Shown: positions 1 through 5,632 of the stretch, piece after piece
How positions within the stretch are numbered: the stretch's first letter is position 1
Layout of the letters: each line of letters starts with the position of its first letter
Assembly (NCBI GenBank): GCA_037443425.1
Contig: JBBIOI010000144.1
Span: forward strand, 1 to 7,781
DNA: 7,781 bases
From: JBBIOI01 sp037443425
GTDB lineage: Bacteria > Desulfobacterota > BSN033 > UBA1163
Direction of reading: 5' to 3'
The notes under the pieces: generated by a model
Database searches by the model: none
Told to the model about the DNA's origin: nothing
Seen by the model: only the letters and a program-made list of their open reading frames with translations
Translations under genes and position numbers: made by a program

Positions 1-41
1 ATAAAGGGAGGAGATTAATTCAGATAAAAACTTTTATAAAA

Positions 42-443
42 ATGATTCATGGCATTGGTATTGACATTGTGAATATGGAGAGAATGAAAGGGATTATGAG
101 TCGCTGGGGAGACATGTTCCTTAATCATGTCTTCACTGATAAAGAGATTACATGGTGTAAAAAAAGGATCCGCCCTTATGAATGTTTTTCTTTAAGATTT
201 GCTGCTAAGGAGGCATTCCTTAAGGCAATTGGTTTAGGCCTAAGAAGAGGGATAAGATGGAAAGATATAGAAATCACATCTGATCCAAATGGAAAACCCC
301 TTTTTAATTTTTATAGAAAGGCTAAGGATATTTTGGATTCAAGTCATATTCAAAATGTCTTTTTAACCCTTTCCCACGATAAACCTTATGCCGTGGCCCA
401 TGTAATCTTAGAGGGAAGATATGATAAAAATTGCAACTGCTGA
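42..443 (+). CDS. acpS: Holo-[acyl-carrier-protein] synthase (AcpS)
   Basis: This cytoplasmic enzyme moves the 4'-phosphopantetheine arm from coenzyme A to a serine of apo-acyl carrier protein, making ACP active for fatty acid synthesis. The 133-residue product has the usual AcpS length and motifs: GIGIDIV near the N-terminus with the metal-binding Asp8, RFAAKEAFLKAIG around residues 52-64 with the second acidic ligand Glu57, GIRWKDIEI at 70-78, and the terminal LTLSHDKPYAVAHV strand region at 108-121. The ATG at 42 gives the standard MIxGIGIDI start. The only strong Shine-Dalgarno-like stretch (GGGAGGAG, 6-13) lies about 28 bases upstream, too far for normal use, so initiation is somewhat unclear. 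The last 23 bases overlap nnr, implying cotranscription and probable translational coupling. Identity is secure. Confidence 0.96.
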   Translation: MIHGIGIDIVNMERMKGIMSRWGDMFLNHVFTDKEITWCKKRIRPYECFSLRFAAKEAFLKAIGLGLRRGIRWKDIEITSDPNGKPLFNFYRKAKDILDSSHIQNVFLTLSHDKPYAVAHVILEGRYDKNCNC

Positions 444-1974
444 ACAGATGCAAGAATTGGATCGTAAAACCATTGAGACTTGCCATATCCCAGGGATAGT
501 CCTGATGGAGAATGCAGGCCGGAAAGCTTCAGAAATAATCCTTGAAACGTTTCCAGATATAATTAGAAAGAAGGTTGCCATCATTTCTGGAAAGGGAAAC
601 AATGGAGGAGATGGTTTTGTAGTAGCACGTTACTTTCTTAATAAGGGGATAAAAGTCAAAGTCTATCTACTTACAGACCCTAAAACCCTCAGGGGTGACG
701 CTGAAACCAATTTTAAGATCTTCTCACGTATGGGAGGAGATATAATTCCTCTGCCATCCTCAAAAGAGTTCCAAAAGGTAAAGAAAGAATTTGAAAAATT
801 CGATATCCTAATTGATGGAATTTTTGGAACGGGTCTTGATGCAGAGGTGAGAGGGTATTACAGAGAAGTAATAGATTATCTTAATAGCCTTAATAAAACC
901 ATTGTAGCAATTGATATACCATCAGGTCTGTGTGCAAATACAGGTAAACCCCTGGGTGCTGCAATTAAAGCCACTTTAACTATAACATTTGGTCTTCCTA
1001 AATTAGGTCTCTTACTTTATCCTGGGGTCGATCATGTAGGAAAGCTAAGGGTTGTAGATATTGGGATTCCAAAGACTTTAATTGACGAAGAGAAAATACC
1101 TAACTACCTTATAGATAAAGATGATATTAAGAAATGGCTTTCACAGCCCAGATCTTTAAATACACACAAAGGGGATTATGGCCACCTTCTTGTTATTGCT
1201 GGGTCTGTTGGAAAAACTGGCGCCGCTGCAATGGCCTCTGAGGCTTCCCTCAGAGTTGGTGCAGGATTGGTTACTTTAGCAATACCAAAGAGTCTAAATC
1301 CTATAATGGAGATAAAACTTACAGAGGTAATGACAGAGCCACTTCCAGAAACCCCAAAGCAGACACTTAGCCTCCGTGCGTATAATCAAATCATAAAGCT
1401 CTGCGAGAAAAAGAAGGCTGTAATTATTGGACCTGGTGTTGGTACATTTAAAGAGACACAATCACTTCTGGTAAAACTTATTAAGACCCTTGAAATACCA
1501 ATAATTATTGATGCTGATGGAATTACAGCCCTCTCTACACAGCCAAAGATATTTCCACTTTCTAATCGCTCAGTCATACTTACCCCCCATCCAGGCGAGA
1601 TGGCCCGTTTGATCAATTCTACTCCAAAGGATGTTCAGGAGGATAGAATAGGTATAAGCAGAAGTTTTGCTCAAGCCAACCAGGTTTATCTTGTTTTAAA
1701 AGGATTCCGTACTATTATTGCTACTCCCAAGGGTGAAGTTTATATCAATCCTACTGGAAATCCTGGCATGGCCTCAGGAGGCACAGGAGATGTGCTTACT
1801 GGTATGATTGGTGGATTTATATGTCAGGGTTTTGATATTATTACATCCCTGCAGTTAGCAGTCTATCTTCATGGATTAGCAGGAGATGAAGTGGCAAAAG
1901 AATTAGGGGAGAAATCATTAGTCGCAACAGACCTAATTAAAAAGATACCAACCCTTTTAAAAGGGGATATTTGA
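421..1974 (+). CDS. nnr: Bifunctional NAD(P)H-hydrate epimerase / ADP-dependent NAD(P)H-hydrate dehydratase
   Basis: This is a metabolite-repair enzyme for hydrated NADH and NADPH (NADHX, NADPHX). The N-terminal YjeF_N epimerase half (about residues 1-225) interconverts the R and S epimers. The C-terminal ribokinase-like half (about 230-517) dehydrates the S form using ADP. Epimerase motifs are GKGNNGGDG at 57-65, DGIFGTG at 132-138 and AIDIPSG at 163-169. Dehydratase motifs are HKGDYGHLLVIAGS at 249-262, GPG at 337-339, DADG at 364-367, TPHPGEMARL at 388-397 and NPGMASGGTGD at 447-457, ending in the expected catalytic Asp457. At 517 residues it has normal fused-protein length. The ATG has GAGGG (411-415) five bases upstream and lies inside the acpS reading frame. 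Nothing appears truncated or frameshifted. Confidence 0.96.
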   Translation: MIKIATAEQMQELDRKTIETCHIPGIVLMENAGRKASEIILETFPDIIRKKVAIISGKGNNGGDGFVVARYFLNKGIKVKVYLLTDPKTLRGDAETNFKIFSRMGGDIIPLPSSKEFQKVKKEFEKFDILIDGIFGTGLDAEVRGYYREVIDYLNSLNKTIVAIDIPSGLCANTGKPLGAAIKATLTITFGLPKLGLLLYPGVDHVGKLRVVDIGIPKTLIDEEKIPNYLIDKDDIKKWLSQPRSLNTHKGDYGHLLVIAGSVGKTGAAAMASEASLRVGAGLVTLAIPKSLNPIMEIKLTEVMTEPLPETPKQTLSLRAYNQIIKLCEKKKAVIIGPGVGTFKETQSLLVKLIKTLEIPIIIDADGITALSTQPKIFPLSNRSVILTPHPGEMARLINSTPKDVQEDRIGISRSFAQANQVYLVLKGFRTIIATPKGEVYINPTGNPGMASGGTGDVLTGMIGGFICQGFDIITSLQLAVYLHGLAGDEVAKELGEKSLVATDLIKKIPTLLKGDI

Positions 1975-2000
1975 TTCATTTGCGGAATTCTGTTAGGATT

Positions 2001-2006
2001 TATAAT
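2001..2006 (+). promoter_or_regulatory. Possible promoter -10 box upstream of the eRF1-like gene
   Basis: A perfect TATAAT lies in the 62-bp gap after nnr, 30 bases before the next start codon. The best -35 candidate, TTGCGG at 1980-1985, matches only three of six consensus positions and leaves a short 15-base spacer. In AT-rich DNA a TATAAT can arise by chance. If it is real, the eRF1-like, DUF151 and tsaE genes could be transcribed separately from acpS-nnr. Confidence 0.3.
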
Positions 2007-2036
2007 CATAATCACTCTTAACCCCTTAAGGAAAAT

Positions 2037-3185
2037 ATGAAAATGAGATCAGAAATCAAAAGATTAGCACGTATCGAAGAAGCTAATGCCCCTTTTATTT
2101 CGATCTATTTAAATACAAAATGGTCTGATGAGCAACAAAGGGAAAGGATTCGTTTATTCATAAAAAATCAATTAAAGAAAGGTTATGATAAACTACAAAA
2201 TAAGGAAGATTGGCAAAGACATTTTATTGATGATCAAAAACAGATTGAAAGGTATGTTGAGGGTTTAATTCGTCAAAATTATGAAGAGGGGGTTAATGGT
2301 ATAGCACTCTTCTCACGAAGCGCAACGAAGACCTTTCTCACTTATCCCTCTGTTATCCCTTTTGAAAACGAATTCTTTATATCAGAGACACCTGTATTGA
2401 AACCCCTTACCAAGCTTTCTTCACAATATCAGAATATATTGGTAGTAATGGTAGAAACAGATTCAGCAAAATTACTTGAAATTTCCTTAGAGGGACTGAC
2501 GGAGGAGATATCGATCGAAAGTTATGTTCCAGGTAGACACGATCAAGGTGGATGGGCCCAAATGAGGTATCAACGTCATATAAAGTATCATATGGATAGA
2601 CACCATCTCGATGTGGCTAATCATCTTACAACCCTTTTTGATTCTGGTAACTGGAAAAGGATTGTTATCATTGGCCAGGATAGGATTGTAGCAAATTTTA
2701 AGAACTTCCTTCCTGAGAGGATAAGACAACAAACTGCCGATACATTCTCCACGGATTTTTCTCAATCTCGCTCAGAAATACTCGAAAAGGTTTTTAGAAG
2801 ACTTGTTGAAAGGGAGAGAGAGGACATAAATAATCAGGTCAAAGAACTTATGGAGAGGGCATATAAAAAGGGAATGGCAAATTTCGGTTTAAATGGAACC
2901 TTAGATGCAATAAATGCTGGTCAGGTACATACACTATATGTTTTGACCTCTTTCTCACTGACAGGTTCAAAATGTGTTAAATGTGGAGCCCTTTTACCAT
3001 CATTTAATCCAGAGATCTCAGGATGTCCATTATGCAAAGGAAAGATAAAATCTGTTGATCTGGCTGAAGAGATGATAAAATCTGTTGTTCGTCAAGATGG
3101 GGATGTTAAATGGGCCGATGAAAACAATATGTTAAAAGATTATGATGGCGTAGGGGTATCCCTAAGATTCCCTTTGCCACCTTAA
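2037..3185 (+). CDS. Bacterial eRF1-like (baeRF-type) protein with GGWAQ loop and zinc ribbon
   Basis: The predicted 382-residue soluble protein resembles a bacterial relative of archaeal/eukaryotic class I release factor eRF1. No signal peptide or membrane segment is seen. Residues 1-120 form a reduced N-terminal domain (APFISIYLN at 18-26, VNGIALFSR at 86-94) without the NIKS or YxCxxxF stop-codon-reading motifs of true eRF1. Residues 130-270 match the central domain, with GGWAQMRYQRH at 171-181 where eRF1 has its catalytic GGQ loop and following Arg-rich helix. Residues 285-380 resemble eRF1/aRF1 domain 3, including a zinc ribbon with Cys313, Cys316, Cys330 and Cys333. By family analogy it may act on stalled ribosomes or peptidyl-tRNA, but this is inference. 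AAGGA (2028-2032) precedes two possible starts, ATG 2037 and ATG 2043; the second has the better spacing. DUF151 and tsaE genes follow closely. Confidence 0.72.
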   Translation: MKMRSEIKRLARIEEANAPFISIYLNTKWSDEQQRERIRLFIKNQLKKGYDKLQNKEDWQRHFIDDQKQIERYVEGLIRQNYEEGVNGIALFSRSATKTFLTYPSVIPFENEFFISETPVLKPLTKLSSQYQNILVVMVETDSAKLLEISLEGLTEEISIESYVPGRHDQGGWAQMRYQRHIKYHMDRHHLDVANHLTTLFDSGNWKRIVIIGQDRIVANFKNFLPERIRQQTADTFSTDFSQSRSEILEKVFRRLVEREREDINNQVKELMERAYKKGMANFGLNGTLDAINAGQVHTLYVLTSFSLTGSKCVKCGALLPSFNPEISGCPLCKGKIKSVDLAEEMIKSVVRQDGDVKWADENNMLKDYDGVGVSLRFPLPP

Positions 3186-3205
3186 GCAATTTTTAGGAGA
3201 CAAAA

Positions 3206-3697
3206 ATGAAGAAAAAGGAAGAGATGTTAATTGAGATGAAGGTAAAATTTTTAACATTTGACTCCTCTTCTAATGGTTTTGTAGTACTTTTAATGGATCT
3301 CTCAAACAAAACTGGACTACCTATATGGATTGGTCCGTTTGAGGCAAATGCAATAGCAATGAAATTAAAAAAGGTGGAATCACATAGACCGATGACACAT
3401 GATTTGATAAACAATCTGCTTAAAGGCCTTGAATCTGAGGTAATTAAAGTTATTGTAAATGATTTAAGGGAAAATACCTATTATGCACTTATACATTTAA
3501 ATAGGAAGGGAGAGGAGATATTTATAGACTCAAGACCAAGCGATGCAATAGCAATAGCACTTACTGTGGGGGCTCCTATTTATGTTTCTGAACATGTTAT
3601 TGAAAAGGCAAGAACAATAGATCTCGAAAAGGAAGAAGATCAATTGAAAGAATGGCTTGAAAGTCTTCATCCAGACGATTTCAAATATAAAGCCTGA
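3206..3697 (+). CDS. Bifunctional nuclease (BFN/DUF151) family protein
   Basis: This 163-residue cytoplasmic protein belongs to the DUF151/BFN family, whose named activity (DNase and RNase) rests on a few plant and bacterial members; the cellular role in most bacteria is unknown. Family hallmarks are all present: LPIWIGPFEANAIAM at 38-52, RPMTHDL at 61-67 and DSRPSDAIAIAL at 108-119, followed by GAPIYV. An acidic tail (about 138-158) resembles the UVR-like extension that some members carry but is too short to call one. The ATG is preceded by AGGAG (3195-3199) at a six-base spacing, 20 bases after the eRF1-like gene. tsaE begins 11 bases downstream, so these three genes are very probably one transcription unit. 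Confidence 0.9.
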   Translation: MKKKEEMLIEMKVKFLTFDSSSNGFVVLLMDLSNKTGLPIWIGPFEANAIAMKLKKVESHRPMTHDLINNLLKGLESEVIKVIVNDLRENTYYALIHLNRKGEEIFIDSRPSDAIAIALTVGAPIYVSEHVIEKARTIDLEKEEDQLKEWLESLHPDDFKYKA

Positions 3698-3708
3698 ACA
3701 GGTTTGAT

Positions 3709-4173
3709 GTGTTTGTTACAGAATCAAAAAGTCCTAAAGAAACAATTCAGATCGGGAAAAAGATTGGAAAACAACTAAAAGGAGGAGATATAATCGCATT
3801 ATCAGGAGAATTAGGCACGGGTAAAACCCAATTGATCAAAGGCATTGCTGAGGGTATAGGTGTAATAAACTCGAGGTATGTCAGAAGTCCTTCTTTTACG
3901 TTTATTAATGAATATAATGGAAAGATAAAACTTTATCATATAGACCTTTATCGTCTTAAAGACGAAAAGGAGGCATTGGAACTTGGATTAGAAGAGATCT
4001 TCTTTGGACAAAATGGGGCAACAGTCATTGAGTGGGCAGATAAGATCCCTTCACTGCTCCCCAATGAACTTCTCCTGATTAAACTTAAATACACAGGGAA
4101 ATCTACTCGGTCAATTGAGATTGTTGCAAAAGGGAAAAGATATGAAGAGGTACTAAAACATGCTTTTTATTAA
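3709..4173 (+). CDS. tsaE: tRNA threonylcarbamoyladenosine biosynthesis ATPase TsaE
   Basis: TsaE is the small P-loop ATPase that works with TsaB and TsaD to place the t6A modification at position 37 of tRNAs reading ANN codons. The 154-residue protein shows the Walker A motif GELGTGKT at 33-40, the family motif SPSFTF at 60-65, HIDLYRL at 77-83 with the Walker B-type Asp79, and VIEWADKIP at 106-114. Length is typical. The start is GTG at 3709, with only a weak AGG (3700-3702) upstream. An overlapping ATG at 3707 is in another frame and soon hits a stop. The gene lies 11 bases after the DUF151 gene. tsaB and tsaD are not in the window. Confidence 0.95.
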   Translation: MFVTESKSPKETIQIGKKIGKQLKGGDIIALSGELGTGKTQLIKGIAEGIGVINSRYVRSPSFTFINEYNGKIKLYHIDLYRLKDEKEALELGLEEIFFGQNGATVIEWADKIPSLLPNELLLIKLKYTGKSTRSIEIVAKGKRYEEVLKHAFY

Positions 4174-4185
4174 AATGACTAAAAC

Positions 4186-4301
4186 CTAAATTGAGCGATT
4201 TTTTACTAAAAGCCTCTACCAGTGGTGCACGGTAATCTAATATAAAATTGAAATTAATTCGGCTTTGCCTCGAAATGACAATTTTGAATCGCTCAATTTA
4301 G
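4186..4301. repeat. Short element with 15-bp terminal inverted repeats (MITE/REP-like)
   Basis: The outer 15 bases, CTAAATTGAGCGATT (4186-4200) and its exact reverse complement AATCGCTCAATTTAG (4287-4301), bound a 116-bp non-coding segment. Inside, 4257-4276 reads ATTCGGCTTTGCCTCGAAAT. This contains the short stem GGC-TTT-GCC and resembles the widespread REP-like palindromes of the type TTTCGAG...GAAAT found scattered in many bacterial genomes. A second small symmetric stretch, ACCAGTGGT with GTGCAC, lies at 4218-4230. There is no ORF and no clear target-site duplication at the edges. It is best read as a miniature inverted-repeat element or intergenic palindromic repeat, possibly also able to fold in RNA between tsaE and lysC. 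Confidence 0.7.
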
Positions 4302-4302
4302 A

Positions 4303-4308
4303 TAAAAT
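4303..4308 (+). promoter_or_regulatory. Weak candidate -10 box upstream of lysC
   Basis: TAAAAT matches the -10 consensus at five of six positions and lies 30 bases before the lysC start, just outside the right inverted repeat. No -35 element sits at normal distance: ATGACA at 4275-4280 is 22 bases away and TTGAAT at 4284-4289 only 13. The call is tentative. If real, transcription of lysC-cimA would start from the edge of the repeat element. Confidence 0.2.
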
Positions 4309-4338
4309 ACTGAAGGTGTTACAATAAGGAGGTTTCAA

Positions 4339-5577
4339 ATGGCGCTTATTGTACAAAAATATGGAGGCACATCTGTAGGGGATCTTGAACGAATTAAGAA
4401 TGTTGCAAAAAGAGTTATTCGCACAAAATATGAAGGCCACCAAGTTGTTGTAGTGGTCTCGGCAATGGCTGGAGAAACGGATAAACTTATTCAAATGGCC
4501 CAAAAGATTACTCCATACCCTGATGAAAGGGAACTTGACGTTTTAATATCTACTGGGGAACAGGTATCTATTGCACTTCTGGCTATTGCGTTAAAGTCAA
4601 TGGGATGTGATGCGAAATCATACTTAGGATTCCAAATAAAGATTGCAACGGATAGTGCTTTTGGTAAGGCCCGTATCACAGGTATTGAGTCAAACAGAAT
4701 ATTTGAAGATCTGAAGGAAGGAAGGGTAGTGGTTGTAGCAGGGTTTCAGGGAGTAGACGAAGAGGACAATATTACAACCCTGGGTCGTGGAGGTTCTGAC
4801 ACAACAGCAGTAGCCATAGCAGCAGCATTAAAGGCTGATATCTGTGAAATCTATACTGATGTAGATGGTGTATATACAACTGATCCTAATATATACCCAA
4901 AAGCAAGAAAAATATCAAAAATCTCTTATGATGAAATGCTTGAAATGGCAAGCCTCGGGGCTAAGGTGTTACAGATACGTTCAGTAGAATTTGCTAAAAA
5001 ATATAATGTTCCTATTCATGTAAGGTCATCATTTAATGACAATCCTGGAACAATTGTCTGTAAGGAGGACGAAGATATGGAAAGAGTTATCGTATCAGGG
5101 GTTACCTACAACAAAAATGAGGCAAAGATTGAAGTGATGAGGGTTCCTGATGTTCCTGGTGTAGCAGCTAAATTATTTAAACCTATTGCAGAAGCAAATA
5201 TAGTTGTTGATATGATTATTCAAACATCCAGCGCTGAAAAAGGATATGCAGATGTTGCATTTACCGTACCGAAGACAGATTTTCCAAAGGCCCTACAGAT
5301 TGTAAAGGAAGCTATTAAGGAGATAGGGGGCAAAGAGGTTCTATTTGATGAAAATATAGCTAAGGTCTCAATCGTGGGTGTTGGGATGAGAAGTCATTCA
5401 AACGTAGCAGCACAGATGTTTAGTGCCTTGGCAAAAGAAGGAATAAATATCCATATGATATCTACATCTGAAATAAAGATTTCCTGTATTATTGATTCAA
5501 AATACACAGAACTTGCCGTGAGGGCCCTCCATGATGCATTTGAATTGGATAAACCTACAATAAGTGAAGAAAGATAG
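4339..5577 (+). CDS. lysC: Aspartate kinase (aspartokinase), alpha subunit
   Basis: This enzyme phosphorylates aspartate, the first step towards lysine, threonine, methionine and diaminopimelate for the cell wall. The 412-residue product has the catalytic kinase domain at about 1-245 (KYGGTSV at 7-13, STGEQ at 71-75, GRGGSDTTA at 149-157, TDVDGVYTTDP at 173-183). Two ACT regulatory domains follow (about 265-330 and 343-405), including MISTSEIKISC at 373-383, a region that binds the feedback amino acid in related enzymes. This is the short monofunctional class (about 405 residues), not the AK-homoserine dehydrogenase fusion. TAAGGAGG (4325-4332) lies six bases before the ATG, a strong site. 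Feedback inhibition by lysine and/or threonine is expected from the family. cimA follows, and a nested start exists at 5077. Confidence 0.97.
   Translation: MALIVQKYGGTSVGDLERIKNVAKRVIRTKYEGHQVVVVVSAMAGETDKLIQMAQKITPYPDERELDVLISTGEQVSIALLAIALKSMGCDAKSYLGFQIKIATDSAFGKARITGIESNRIFEDLKEGRVVVVAGFQGVDEEDNITTLGRGGSDTTAVAIAAALKADICEIYTDVDGVYTTDPNIYPKARKISKISYDEMLEMASLGAKVLQIRSVEFAKKYNVPIHVRSSFNDNPGTIVCKEDEDMERVIVSGVTYNKNEAKIEVMRVPDVPGVAAKLFKPIAEANIVVDMIIQTSSAEKGYADVAFTVPKTDFPKALQIVKEAIKEIGGKEVLFDENIAKVSIVGVGMRSHSNVAAQMFSALAKEGINIHMISTSEIKISCIIDSKYTELAVRALHDAFELDKPTISEER
5077..5577 (+). CDS. lysC: Aspartate kinase beta subunit from an internal in-frame start
   Basis: Within lysC the sequence AAGGAGG (5062-5068) sits eight bases before an in-frame ATG that encodes Met247, exactly at the boundary between the kinase domain and the ACT domains. 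Translation from here would give a 166-residue protein made only of the two ACT domains. In several bacteria, including Bacillus subtilis and Corynebacterium, aspartokinase is an alpha2-beta2 enzyme whose beta subunit arises by this kind of nested translation, with a start near residue 250. The sequence supports the same arrangement here; expression is inferred. The upstream linker codes for Lys-Glu-Asp-Glu-Asp, which need not contain so strong a ribosome binding site. Confidence 0.75.
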   Translation: MERVIVSGVTYNKNEAKIEVMRVPDVPGVAAKLFKPIAEANIVVDMIIQTSSAEKGYADVAFTVPKTDFPKALQIVKEAIKEIGGKEVLFDENIAKVSIVGVGMRSHSNVAAQMFSALAKEGINIHMISTSEIKISCIIDSKYTELAVRALHDAFELDKPTISEER

Positions 5578-5632
5578 AGAATTCTTCTTAAACAACCGTC
5601 TAAATATTTTCTTCACAGGAGGAAATTTCAAA

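Noticed and set aside
1..18. Possible C-terminal tail of an upstream gene, reading Ile-Lys-Gly-Gly-Asp then TAA (16-18)
   Set aside because: Five codons cannot identify a gene. pdxJ is a common neighbour of acpS, but nothing here shows it.
2024..2031. CCTTAAGG palindrome before the eRF1-like gene as an operator
   Set aside because: An eight-base palindrome overlapping the ribosome binding site is too short to call an operator without conservation data.
2487..2765. Antisense open frame opposite the eRF1-like gene
   Set aside because: It shadows a well-supported gene, shows no recognisable motif and has no convincing ribosome binding site. The same holds for other antisense frames at 408-602, 1386-1616, 3193-3414, 4491-4679 and 6666-6893.
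4203..4338. Lysine riboswitch upstream of lysC
   Set aside because: The gap lacks the conserved lysine-box core such as the GCCGAAG segment. Its structure is accounted for by the inverted-repeat element.
4237..4503. Antisense open frame covering the repeat element and the lysC start, as a possible transposase remnant
   Set aside because: The translation has no transposase motif and most of it lies opposite conserved lysC codons.
5566..5587. Small inverted repeat GAAGAA/TTCTTC at the lysC-cimA junction as a terminator
   Set aside because: Only six AT-rich base pairs with a 10-base loop and no following T-run; likely chance.
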